The notes beneath the pieces were generated by a model that worked only from the letters and a program-made list of their open reading frames with translations, was not told the origin of the DNA and did not search any database. From Ampelocalamus luodianensis (lineage: Eukaryota; Streptophyta; Magnoliopsida; Poales; Poaceae): 64,000 nt of DNA. This document shows positions 33,138 to 44,615 of the stretch, piece after piece (positions within the stretch are counted from its first letter, which is position 1; the number at the start of each line of letters is the position of its first letter). Both the position numbers and the translations under genes were made by a program. The stretch lies in assembly GCA_036346255.1 (NCBI GenBank), contig JAYEVH010000262.1, positions 434,001-498,000 on the forward strand. The letters run 5' to 3'.

Positions 33138-36100
33138 TGTAACAGCCCAAAAATTAGGGTTTGTGTTTTAAATATATAAAAGTATTAAAATTTTAAAACT
33201 TTTTGGTTGTGTCTCTTGATCATGCTCCTGGTGTTCCAAAAACTTGTACACAATTTCAAATTCTTGCTATTTGTATTTAATGTTGTGTTGAAAATTCAAT
33301 TTTTAAACTCGAACATTTCAATTCTTTTAAATTCCAGAAAAATGTAAGAACAAAAACTTCTAAAAATAATTTATTCAAATACTAGATTATTTATCCTGAG
33401 TTTTAATTATTTTTACCAAATTTTTAGAAGTCATTTTGCCTCCACCAAAATTCAAATCAAACCTCAAATGCAGATTTGAAAATAATTTAATTCTAACAAA
33501 TTCTAATATACAAAATGTCTGAAATTATTTTTCCTAAGTCCCTTGTGAACCTCAGATTGCCCACAAAAATTTTCATAATTTTTCAAATTTTATTTCTAGT
33601 TCAAACGGCTAGGTCAAACTTGTATTTGTTTCGGTCAACATTAAAACACAAATTCTAATCCCGCTCGTGCACTTCCTCCGACCAAGTCCGAGTTCGACCG
33701 AACCAGCTCGCCGAGCCATCCCTCTCTCACATCGACGACCCGACCCACTCGCCGATCTTCCTCCACTCAACGCCCACGCGCGCTTGCGCGCCTGCGCCGC
33801 CGAGCGCACGGCCGCCCGCCGTCGCCGCTTTGCATGCGTGCCACGCCACGCCGATCACCTCACTGTCTCCGCCTCCTCCTACAAAGGCCCGGCCGAGAGT
33901 TCCCCTTCTTGGTTTTCTCTTCCCCTCCACTCTGTCCATCGTCTCCACCATGCTCCGAATGCCATTCACCACAGCCACGCCACCGTCGAGCTTTCCGGCT
34001 GCTCCGGTGAAGCCCGGCCACCCGCAACCGCGTCGCGGCATGCCCACCCCCCCGGGGAGCAAAACCCCTCGGCCAATTTGGGGATTTACCCCACCAAAGC
34101 CTCACGCGTCACCTTCTTCCCCAATCACGGCCGCCACCACCAATTCTAGCGCCACTACTCCTCCGGCCATTCTTCCGCCAATTCCTCCCGTCTCGAGCAT
34201 CCCCTAACCTCACTATACCTTCCCCGACCACTCACTTGCTCTCTCTTTCTCTCCAGGGATCCCTCCACGGTGACCACCCCGCGCCGCCGCAGGCTCTCGT
34301 CGCCGGCCTTCTCCGGTCACTCTCCGTCATCGCCGACCACCCAGGCCCGTTCCAGGTACCTCACTAGTGCTCATGCTCCCTCCATTTCGATCTCAATTCC
34401 ACCCGAGTTCTGCGGCCACGTTTCACTCCCACGGCCGGCCGCCGCTCGCCATCGCCGCGCCGCCACACTGCATCTCCGGCTACCCCGAGACCACCTCTAG
34501 CATTCTCGAGCCTCCCTCGACCCATTTTGGCCATCACCATGGTCTCCCCGCCGCCCAACTGCCGGCGATCTGCCACCCCAAAATCCAGCCGAGCTTCCTC
34601 TCTGTTCTTCAGGCTGTGTCCTCCTCTGTTTCTCTGAACAGTGGGGCCCACTCTCTTAAACCCAGTCAATTGCTGCTAATCAACTAAGTGGACTCTAAAT
34701 AGGTTAGCAAATTTGGAAGTGAGTTTTGAAATGAGTTAAATCTCTGAAACCAAAATTCACTATTTTTGGCAATACACTGATATCAGAGGAGTGTATTGGT
34801 AAGCTGTGTTGTCAGTAAAACTGAAAGTCATGAAAGGGTGAAATGCAATTGAATTTCTTTTGAATGGCTAATGGAATCACTTAAGCATATTTGGTAATTG
34901 GTTAATGTGTTGTCAAGGTAGTGTAATTTTTAGAATTAGTTGTTGAACAGGAAAAAGCAAGGTGGTTTTGGAGTCAAATTGAAATATCAGTAAACTCATT
35001 TGCTAGACCCCCAGTCTTCCTGCTATCTAGTGTGATAAATGTCAACTAGGGCTCACAATTGAAGTAGCTAATATGTTAGTGGAAGCATGAGTGAAGTAGC
35101 ACTTTTTCTATTAGCTTGTGCTGTTGTAGGTTTCAGGAACTGTAATCTGAAGTCAGTATTGTCTTTAGATCTTTGGCTAGTTGTAGCATTTCTATCAGAG
35201 TTAAGTGTACAATTGGAGGTATGTGAGCAGTACTGGCTTTGATCAAATTTTGTAGTAGGCTGATAGCCTAACTTATTCTAACAGTTTAAAGTCTTTCTTA
35301 AACACTGTCACTAGTTGGGCATCTAGTTGTCAGTGGTTTCAAGTTTGGAATTTGTGCTCTTGCTAAATATTTGATCAAAGGAAAAGAATTGGTAAGTGGG
35401 TGATAAAAGGCTAAATGCAAAAACTAGCAAACCTTGTAGCTAATAGTTTGCCTACCCAACATGTAATTAGCAATTTCAAACTTGGGTTGGTAAGGAGGTT
35501 AGCTAGCAGCACCTCTGCTCTGGGGTTGTTCTCTTGTTAATAGTTGCACAGATGAGATAAGGCGATCAATTTGGCTAGCAGCTTTGTAATTTTGAGAGTG
35601 GTTGGTTTGTAGTTTGTAGTAGCAGTCAGGGAGAAAATCAAATGATTAAAATGATAATTAAGTGAATGGTTAGACTAGAATAGTTAAATAGATATCTAGA
35701 ACCCACCTGCGGATAATAGATGTGTACGCAATCACCATCAAAGTCTGCCGAAAGAGGAAAAATGTATAAGAGGTTTAATTTTGACTGTATGATTATCGTG
35801 GAAAATAAGTGAATTTGAAAAGAACAGTAATAAGAAATCCTATCTAATTTAATTAAACTCCGAATAACTAATTTGTTGTTCCTAAACTCATAATCTATCT
35901 TCTGTGTTTTTATTTGTTGGTTATCCTGTTGGCATTCTGGTGTTTATTTGCTGTTTTTCGCTTTGGCAGTTTTTACCGTTAGATGGCGTTGATTACGAGA
36001 GTGATCCTCTGCAGCAAGTCAATTATCTCACACAAAGTAAAGGCAAGCAGTTTAATCATGTTAATCCCAATATTTTAAAGTCTAATATTTTGTTTCAACT

Positions 36101-37582
36101 GTATGTATGCATCGCTTAATTTGTGTTAAATTGGTTAGTTAATCCTTTAGATGCATAATCTGTAGGCAAATGATATTCCTCTACTACCTGAGCCTAGGTT
36201 ATTTGCTGTGATTAGAGATCGCTGGATGATCTCTTGTCACTTAGTAGATCCGGGTCAATTTGCTTAGACATGCTTAGCTATCGGTGAGAATCAGGCGGTT
36301 ATCGACTTTAGTCTGTAGCCTTGATCACACAAAAATTATTAAAACTTTATAGTTCAGCATTTTGCTATGTTACTTGTGAAAACTAAAAATGAAAACAAAA
36401 TGATTTGGACTTGGGCACAACGGTATGATTCTTTGTGATCTATTGGGTGTGATGGAATGGTGCCCGAGTCAATTAAGGACCGAGTTACTTGCGCCACCGT
36501 GACGAGCATTTTGCGTGCTAACCACACTAGAGTATATGGGACCTCTCTTGACCTAGTACTTTGGCGTGTATTGGCTCCGGTCGCAGGAGGTCGCAGGAGG
36601 ATGGAGGTGGGAGCATGGTAGTTGTCCGAAAAGCTTTATCCTGAGTGGGTAGTTGTCTTTTCGGCTTTACCATGTAAGCGTATGGATTTCTATCCATACG
36701 AGCGGCTCGTAGTTAATACACAATATTGGAAAAAGTCTCGTAGGACTTAGCCGTGCCAGCATACCTTCGGAAGTGTGCTTTGGCTTAAAGGCGGTCTGAA
36801 GTGTGGGCACATTGGTACACCCCTGCAGGGTTAAAACTATTCGAATAGCCTCGTCCTGGGTTATAGACACGCTCGGATACGCCCCGTGAGAACTAGACTA
36901 CAACATTTAACTTAAAACTTGATGGGTGGTACGAATCTGGGATTCGTGCTATTGTTGTGGTGACTATTGGGATAGTCACTTCTAGGATGTTTTATCTTTA
37001 TTCTTTTGTATTATTATCCTTACTGTTATTTCAACATTAAAAATGAATTGCAAACTTGCCTTTAAACTGTATTACATTATTGCAAATAAAGTTGGCTTTC
37101 TGCAAATGAACCATATGGCCTCCACCAAATAAGCCTGCATGTAGCATATTAATAGGTCTGCTAGTTCACACGTCAGTCTTGAGAGTACAAAGACAATCTT
37201 TGTACTCAGCTGCTTTGCTTAATGTTTTTGTTGCAGAGGAAGAAGGTGAACCCCATTGGGTTTCCCTTTTGTGGTATCTTTTGGGTTTGACGACTAGCTT
37301 GGCCCGATCGGTTGCCACCGTGGTTATGTGGCTAACCGGTTGGTTTTTGTCTTAGCCATCTTATGGCATTTCTGCTTCCGCTGTTTATTTATTTGTTTTT
37401 CTGTCTTTTATTAGACTTGTATTTATCGTAATGTATGGTTTTGATGCATAATTTTGTGTAGAGGTGTATATACTGCAGTTCTGGGAAGTATACATATCTC
37501 GAGGCTTGGTTTATTTGATTTGTGATGCTAGGGCCAGGTGGTTGGTTAAGCATTACAAGCCAAATAAATCGGGGTCCTCACA
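33138..37582 (+). mobile_element. Third LTR, 4.45 kb
   Basis: Full-length partner of 26974-31319, from TGTAACAG to GTCCTCACA. It is about 100 bp longer because of many 1-3 base indels spread along it, mostly at CTG/CAG and CG-rich sites. The right edge meets the TGCTC target duplication. Confidence 0.92.
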
Positions 37583-38798
37583 TGCTCATCAACTCCAATT
37601 GGTTCTTGTTGCTGTTGCCAAAGGAAATACTGATTGCAAGACTTTTTTTTGATCAAATGACTTTTTTTTGATCAAATATCTATCTTGTTGAATATTGTTG
37701 GAGTTTCTTGTAAGCGTCATGACATGCTTAGAAATGCTAGGCTTGAGAATGTGAAGAAAGCACTTGATTGTGGTGAAATTGAATGAAGGCTGGATTACAT
37801 CAAGAGATGGGTTTGCCTAGGCTCGGAGATACTCGATGGGGATCTCATTATAAAACTATATGCACATCATTACTATGTATGAAGCAATCCATGATGTCTT
37901 GGTTGATCTTGGGATGATCCTGCATTAAAGGATGATTGGACCAAAATAGATTTTGTGATTGGAGCATTTGAGAACTTTGAGTTTGTTTTCTTTGCACACT
38001 TAATGTATATTGTTCTTGGATATACAAATGAGTTATCCGAGTGTTTGCAAAGAAGAGACCAAGATATTCTTAATGCAATATCACTTGTTAATGTGGCAAA
38101 GAAAAGAATGCAAGAATTGAGATCCGATGGTTGGGATAATTTTCTTGAGAAGGTCACTTCATTTTGTGATAAACATGGTGTCGAAGTTCTGCTATGGATG
38201 GTGATTATGTTCCTTATGGAAAATCAGCAAGGAAAGCTCGTGTTCAAAGCAAACCAATAATGACCACTTCGAAGAGAAGTATATATTGGTGTCATTGATC
38301 AAATAAGTCAAGAACTTGATAATCGGTTTGATGAGATTAATATGGAGTTGTTGTCTTGTATGTCGGCCTTCAATCCTTCTAGGTCATTTGCTTCTTTTGA
38401 TGCATGAAGCTACGTAAACTAGCTGAGTTCTACCCAAAGGAGTTCTCAAATAATAATTTGCTCGGACTGAATTACAACTACAAAATTATATTGATGACAT
38501 GAGACAGGATGATAGCTTCAAAGGTCTAGACAATATTGTTGATCTCTCGGTTAAGCTTGTTGAAACAAAGAGACACAAAGTGTATGATATGGTTTATAAG
38601 CTCTCAAATTGGTATTGCTTCTACCTGTGGCAACGGCAAGTGTTGAAAGGTATTTTTCGCGAATGGTTTTGTGAAAACAAAACCAGAAATAAGATGACAG
38701 ATAGTCTTTTGGATGATTGTCTAGTCACTTTCATTGAGCGGGATATTTTCTTTGAAGTTGATGAAGATGATATAATCAAGACATTTATGTCCCTTTGA
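37583..38798 (+). pseudogene. TTF/MYM-type hAT transposase, C-terminal part
   Basis: Continues the 24767 gene: removing the insertion and one TGCTC copy rejoins HCFA to HQLQLVLVAVAKGN in register. Then a 19-bp tandem duplication (37640-37677) shifts the frame. Later blocks include GLPRLGDTRWGSHYKT (about 37815), YTNELSECLQRRDQDILNAI (38020) and the C-terminal hAT dimerisation motif, NKMTDSLLDDCLVTFIERDI (about 38690). The frame stops at TGA 38796-38798. A degraded VATASVERYF-type motif is seen at 38630. The gene is dead, and the neighbouring indels are independent of the retrotransposon. Confidence 0.85.
37640..37677. repeat. Perfect 19-bp tandem duplication
   Basis: GACTTTTTTTTGATCAAAT occurs twice back to back, inside the hAT coding sequence. 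19 is not a multiple of three, so it breaks the frame. Confidence 0.9.
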
Positions 38799-39147
38799 AA
38801 GCGTCGAGTAAAATATTCACAAAAATAGCATTGTAAGTCTTCGGTTCTCTTTTATGCCTTATTTCAATTATCGGTGTGGCTTTTGAATTATTTATAGTAT
38901 ACTTAGCGGATGGTTTGAACTTAATCCATGAATTTAAGCCCTTATTGTGTTATTCAGTGCATATATACCGAATCATGTTGTCAATTTTATAATTATTACC
39001 GATTTACTAAAATAAATTTACCGAATTGTATATAAAAATTTTTGAATGGCATACCTTTAGACAAAATCCTAGATTCGTATGCCGTGAAACCCTGCAGTGT
39101 GCTGGGCGCTGAAATCGCAGTTCTCCAGCACCGACAAAAAGCCCCGA
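38799..39147. other. Intergenic, downstream of hAT pseudogene
   Basis: AT-rich, no gene seen. A short inverted repeat, GGCATAC (39048) / GTATGCC (39077), flanks 20-odd bases. A transposon end is possible but not shown. Confidence 0.3.
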
Positions 39148-39336
39148 TCATCGGTGGAGGGGCAGTGGGCAGGTTGAGCAGCTTTCCATGCCGTGCAAGA
39201 CTTGGAATCAGTGCAGGGGCAGTGGGCAAGTTCAGCTACTTTGCCGTGCAAGACTAGGAATCGGTGGAGGGGCAAGTTCCGCTACTTTCAATGCCGTGCA
39301 AGACTTGGAATCGGTGCAGGGGTGGAATCGGTGGAA
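39148..39336. repeat. Minisatellite, 50-53 bp units
   Basis: Three units start GCCGTGCAAGACT(T/A)GGAAT at 39190, 39243 and 39293. They share a GGGGCAGTGGGCAAGTTC-type second half, and a partial unit precedes them from 39148. The periods are 53 and 50. Confidence 0.8.
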
Positions 39337-39784
39337 CTGTGAAAACTCGGCCACTGCTCACAAGAGTTGTACATCTAGTGTCGCCTCTGCATGACCTCTC
39401 CGTTGATTTCCAAAGTTTTGATCAGTGCTTCATCTACCGCTACAATCTGGTTTCTTCTTCTTTGTCATCATTTGGTGATTATGTGAAGGCTGTTCGATTT
39501 ACAGTGGACGGCATATATAGCTGTTGAGTAGATACATCTAGAGACAGACATACTCTTCTTCCACACCACCTATATATTTTTCTCTTCTCTTCTCTCTTTG
39601 ACTGAGCTCATGGTAACTTCCCCTTCTTATGTGTTCCGCTCGCACTCTCCAACGATGGCCTCCATCGGTAATTGCTATTTCCACTGTAGATTTAACAGTT
39701 TGATAGTTTGTTTGATCTATTTTGTTCTTTATTTCTTTACAAAACAAATCTTACATGCACAGGGGCTATCGTGCGTATTACGTA

Positions 39785-40040
39785 CTACTCCCTTGGTCCC
39801 TTCGTTCTTTTTTACGTACTTGACGTCATAGAATCTATGCCATCAATAGATTTAAAACTATCAAAATTGATGATATAAAAATTATATCATTAGATTTGTC
39901 GTTAAAAATAATTTTATAATATTATCATTTTATTAGTCCATCTTAATGTAAAGTTATAAAAAGTGATGATCAAAATCGCATCTCAGATACCGTTAATAAA
40001 AATAAAAACGTTAAGTAAAAAAGAACGGAGGAAGAAGTAG
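39785..40040. mobile_element. Stowaway-like MITE
   Basis: About 256 bp with inverted ends CTACTCCCTTGG...TTCGTTCTTTTTTACG and CGTT...AAAAAAGAACGGAGG...GTAG, flanked on both sides by TA. AT-rich middle with no coding capacity. The CTCCCT(T/C)GTCCC-type terminus and TA target fit Stowaway (Tc1/mariner-derived) MITEs of grasses. It sits 430 bp upstream of the receptor-kinase start. Confidence 0.7.
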
Positions 40041-40046
40041 TATTTT

Positions 40047-40372
40047 CCAAAAGCAAACCATACCGACTTGGCAGAAAAACTTGGGGACACATGATTCTAA
40101 GGTTTCCGAGAAGACGTCTATCTAGCTTGGAAAAATCCCAGAATTTTAGGAGTGAAAGGGACAAGTGTGCCCACCGTCTCGTAACAAAATTTAAGTCCTA
40201 AGAAAATGAACTCCAAAAAGCAAACCATACCGACTTGGCAGAAAAACTAGGTACACATGATTCCAAGGTTTCCGAGAAGACGTCTCAATCTAGATTGAAA
40301 AAATCCCAGAATTTTAAGAGTGAAAGGGACAAGTGTGCCCACCACCGTCTCGTAACAAACTTAAGTCCTAAA
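40047..40372 (+). repeat. Tandemly duplicated promoter block of the receptor-kinase gene
   Basis: Two ~155-bp copies, from CCAAAAGCAAACCATACC (40047 and 40213) to TAACAAA-TTAAGTCCTA, period about 166 bp. They share GATTC-AAGGTTTCCGAGAAGAC and GTGAAAGGGACAAGTGTGCC. The pseudogene promoter at 3255 has only one copy, so this is either a gain here or a loss there. Confidence 0.85.
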
Positions 40373-40414
40373 TAAATGAACCATTTGAGCAACTTGACTT
40401 GAATCACTATAATA

Positions 40415-40424
40415 CTATATAAAC
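40415..40424 (+). promoter_or_regulatory. TATA box of the receptor-kinase gene
   Basis: ACTATATAAACAC, about 55 bases before the ATG at 40474. This implies a short 5' UTR starting near 40445. The sequence between the TATA and the ATG is conserved in the pseudogene copy. Confidence 0.6.
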
Positions 40425-40473
40425 ACATCAAGCTTTCAGTCCGCAAACCAGCCTTTGCAATTGCCGCCTAAAC

Positions 40474-43400
40474 ATGGGAATTGTAACAGTCCTCGGGTTT
40501 TCCTTGTTTGCCTCCCTTCTCCTTCAATGTTCGGCTAATGCTGTCCCAGCAGTCACCTTGTCCACACCAAGCGCCACTGACCACCAAGCGCTTATGTCAT
40601 TTAGGTCTCTGATAAGAGGAGATCCATACCAAGCTCTGGGATCATGGGGAAACCAGTCGATCCCTATGTGCCGATGGCGCGGCGTGATCTGCGGCATGCG
40701 CGGCCACCGCCGTGGCCGTGTCATAGCACTGGATCTTCCTGAGCTCAACCTTCTTGGCACCATTGCCTCTTCTGTAGGGAACCTGACCTACCTCAGGCAG
40801 CTTGACCTCCGAGAAAACCGCTTTCATGGCATCATACCATCAGAGCTCGGGCGCCTTCTACAACTTGTGCATCTGAACCTCAGCAGCAACTCCATCGGTG
40901 GGGAGATCCCACCAGCACTGACATCTTGTGCGCACCTCCAAGTTGTTAGTATCGGCCACAACAACCTTCAAGGAGTGATACCTACCGCCCTTGGCGTCTT
41001 GTCAAACCTTCGAGTTATTGATCTCAAGTACAACATGCTGAAAGGCTCAATACCCCGGGAGTTGGCATCGCTGCACAATCTTGAGGCACTCATTCTTGGA
41101 CAAAACAATCTTACAGGTAGTATCCCTGTCGAGATTGGAAACCTAAATAGCCTAATCTATCTTCATCTGAGATCAAACATGATAACAGGAGAAATCCCAC
41201 GAGAGTTTGGGAATCTTAAAAACTTAACCGATCTGTATCTTAATTTCAATCACTTGACAGGTCCTATTCCAGCTTCTCTTGGAGGCCTCCAGAAATTACA
41301 GATTTTGTATGCCGCCTACAACCAGCTCTCGGGGCCAATTCCATCTTCACTAGGGAACCTCTCATCTCTACTAGTTCTAGATGTCCAAGTAAATGGTTTA
41401 ACTGGGAGCATCCCTAAGTCATTAGGAAATCTCAACCTACTCAATGTCCTTTCTCTCACATCTAATAATCTTACTGGTTCAATCCCTCACACTCTTGGAA
41501 AACTCGATTCCCTCGTTGAGTTTTATCTGAACGGGAATGAACTCCAGGGTTCCATACCACCTTCGGTATACAATCTCTCCTTTGTTCAAATTTTCACTGT
41601 AGAAGTCAACAAACTCAGTGGGTCTCTTCCGAGTGACGTGGGAAACAAGTTCTCCCAGCTCACGGCATTCGATGTTTATGGCAATCAATTTCATGGCACC
41701 ATCCCATTGTCCCTGTGCAATGTTTCAACGCTTCAACTGCTTCAGTTAGCATCGAACTCCTTTTCGGGGGTAGTACCGAAATGTCTTGGCATTAACCTAA
41801 AGCACTTGTCAGTTCTGTTACTTTACAAAAATAAGCTAGAAGCGAGGAATGACGCTGATTGGGACTTCATCTCTAGTTTGTCAAATTGCAGCATGTTGCA
41901 ATACCTAAATGTGGGCTATAACAAACTAGAAGGGATGATACCTAATTCAATAGCAAATCTTTCCACAAATTTAAAGGACTTTAGCCTGAGAAGCAACATG
42001 CTACGGGGAAATATACCTGAAGGAATTGGAAACCTCGTCAACTTGCAACGCTTTCACTTGGATGTTAATTTCCTAGGTGGGACCATTCCTGAGTCCATTG
42101 GCAATCTTCGGAAATTGGGTGAACTAGACCTGTCAACCAACATGTTATCTGGACCAATTCCACCAACATTTGGCAATCTCACAGCGTTAAACAGACTCTA
42201 CCTCGGCACCAATGCACTTAGTGGTGCCATACCGTCCAGCCTTAGAAGCTGCCCTTTGCAAATAATGATCCTACCATTCAATCGGCTTGTTGGTCCAATA
42301 CCAAAAGAAATTTTTCTCATATCTACACTATCTGTTGCTGTGTTGCTCAAAGGCAATATGTTAACTGGAACATTGCCTTCAGAAGTTAGTAATCTAGTAA
42401 ATCTTGCATCTCTTGATGTGTCTGGCAATAGGATATCTGGGTTAATTCCTGCCTCTCTTGCCGAATGCCAAAGTTTGCAGTATCTCTATATGCAAGAAAA
42501 CCTATTTCAAGGCACGATCCCAGCACCAATGGCACAACTGAAGGGCCTCCTAGTTCTTGATCTTTCAAGAAACAACTTGTCTGGGCACATTCCGGACTTC
42601 CTTGAGAGTATGAAGGGGCTCGCTAGCCTGAACATCTCATTCAATAATTTTGAGGGTGAAGTTCCAAAACGTGGAATATTTCTGAATGCAAGTGCAGTTT
42701 CGATTGAAGGGAACAGTGGCTTATGTGGAGGAATCCCCCAATTTAACTTGCCATCCTGCTCAAACCATGCATCCAAGAACTGGTCTCGCAAGCTTGTCCT
42801 GGCGATCTCAATAGGTTGTGCAATTGTTTGCATTATCTTGGTATCTGCATTGTTTGCACTATGGAATTTGAGGAGCAAGTCGAGAAAGATGAAAAGAGTT
42901 CCATCATTCAATGGCCAGTATATGAGGCTTTCCTATGAAGAATTAGTGAAGGCAACAAATGGTTTTGCTTCTGAAAACCTCTTAGGTACAGGAAGCTTCG
43001 GTTCAGTGTACAGAGGAACAATTATGAACCAAGAACAAGAAGAAGTAATTGCTGTGAAAGTGCTCAACCTCCAGCAGCGAGGGGCATCTCAAAGCTTTGT
43101 TGCAGAATGCGAAACTTTAAGATGCGTTAGACATAGAAACCTTGTGAAAATCTTGACCGTGTGCTCAAGTATTGATTTCAGGGGCTTTGACTTCAAAGCC
43201 CTTGTATTTGAGTTTATGCCAAATGGAAATCTAGACCAATGGCTACACCAACATTTCCAGGAAGATGGTATCCATAGGGTGCTCAATCTCATCCAAAGGA
43301 TAGACATTGCCATAGATGTAGCTTCTGCACTTGAATATCTTCACTACTATAAGCCAGTGCCAATAGTTCATTGCGATCTCAAGCCAAGCAATATCCTCCT

Positions 43401-44615
43401 CGACAATGACAAGGTTGCCCATGTGGGTGACTTTGGGCTTGCAAGATTCATGCATGAAGATGATACTAGCCTACCAGAGGTATCAAGTGGTTGGGCTACA
43501 AGAAGAGGAACCATTGGATATGCTGCCCCAGGTTTGCCTCTAACCACTGCTGTTTTTCTATTTATGCTGATTTCTTCTGCAACTTATTCTAAGTTTCAGC
43601 GAGTCATTATTTGTGTTGTCTTTTAAAGAAAAATGATTCTATGCTCTACCATAAAGAAACTGAGGGTTTGATTTGCACTATTTATCTACTGAGGGTGCTT
43701 TGTGTAGTTTTAGAAGATTATAAAAGCACTACCCATTTTGCCATGATTTGTCTTATTGATAAAGATTTGCCTTCACAAATGGTTACAAAAATAATTTCCC
43801 TAAAAAACCTGAAAGAAATGCTTAGATAAAATTTCACATTGTACGCTTTATGAGGAAACGGCAAGCTGCCGTTATTTCATTAAAGAGAGAAGTAAAAACA
43901 GTACAAAAACATAAACATAAACAAAACAACACCATAACACGCCACGCAAGAGCACTGCAAACGGTATGCTGGCCCTTAGCATACCCAACGCTGGCCAAAC
44001 TCCCTATTGGCCAGCAGCACTTCCCTCACCTACAAATCTCCCCGCTTATGTCGGCTCTCCGACATTACCCTGCAGATAAATCTGCAGCTTAATCGCCCCA
44101 CTTTGCGTCATTGTTCGCTTTATGAAAAACGTGATTCCTCATTGGAAATTATTTTTTTGTTATCACTCTCTCCACTTTTTTAACAAATTATGGGAAGCTT
44201 ATATAAGTTCTTACATATGTCCGTTCCAGAGTACGGTCAAGGAAATGAAGTCTCGATATATGGTGATACCTACAGCTATGGAATACTGTTGTTGGAGATG
44301 TTCACTGGAAAAAGACCAACGGACGGTGAATTTGTGCAAGATCTCAACCTTCATAGGTACATAGAGATAGCATTGAGAGACCAAGCGGCCAATGTGGTGG
44401 ATCAGTACTTGTTATCAACAATGGAGGTTGGGAATGGAAAAAATTCAACAACGAGCAGCATCACAGAAATGAGAATTGCATGCATCACTTCGATTCTGCA
44501 TATTGGAATTTTGTGTTCGAAGGAACTGCCAACTGATCGCATGCAGATTAGTGATGCTATGAGAGAGCTACTGGGGATCAGAGACAAGTATCGCACGCAT
44601 ATATCTATTGAGTGA
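40474..44615 (+). CDS. LRR receptor-like Ser/Thr kinase, subfamily XII, non-RD
   Basis: Two exons, 40474-43531 and 44230-44615, with a 698-bp GT-AG intron, give 1147 residues. Signal peptide about 1-23. LRR N-terminal cap 33-76 with CRWRGVIC. About 26 leucine-rich repeats (roughly 85-735). Transmembrane helix about 774-799 (LVLAISIGCAIVCIILVSAL). Kinase from about 830: glycine loop GTGSFGSVYRG, Lys in VIAVKVLN, catalytic loop IVHCDLKPSN, DFG at about 984. The intron splits the APE motif (AAP|E), a site typical of this subfamily (FLS2/Xa21/EFR type). HCD in place of HRD makes it a non-RD kinase, the class of plant pattern-recognition receptors. Ligand unknown. The frame is intact, so it is probably functional. 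Its truncated paralogue lies at 3542. Confidence 0.93.
43854..44115 (-). mobile_element. Retro-insertion in the kinase intron (LINE 3'-end-like)
   Basis: A 262-bp segment flanked by an exact 10-bp duplication, CGCTTTATGA (43844-43853 and 44116-44125), typical of LINE-type target duplications. The left end, on the minus strand, reads like the 3' end of grass LINEs (...CTCTTTAATGAAATAACGGC). No A-tail remains. It makes up more than a third of the intron and keeps the splice sites. Confidence 0.65.

Larger units (their letters stand above)
26000..37582 (+). mobile_element. Long-LTR retrotransposon, three-LTR tandem form
   Basis: An 11,583-bp insertion flanked by a perfect 5-bp target duplication, TGCTC (25995-25999 and 37583-37587). 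It starts TGTAACAG and ends CTCACA. Order: LTR start fragment (26000-26109), internal 3' part (26110-26973), full LTR (26974-31319), full internal region (31320-33137), full LTR (33138-37582). No gag or pol domains are present, so it was moved by proteins of another element. The LTR ends and 5-bp duplication suit Gypsy/Tekay-like elements; lineage is inference. The single outer duplication shows that the array is one insertion, later expanded or transposed as a unit. Confidence 0.92.

Noticed and set aside
33609..34687. Similar GC-rich frames in the third LTR as a gene
   Set aside because: Same reason: LTR sequence with low codon constraint and no known domain.
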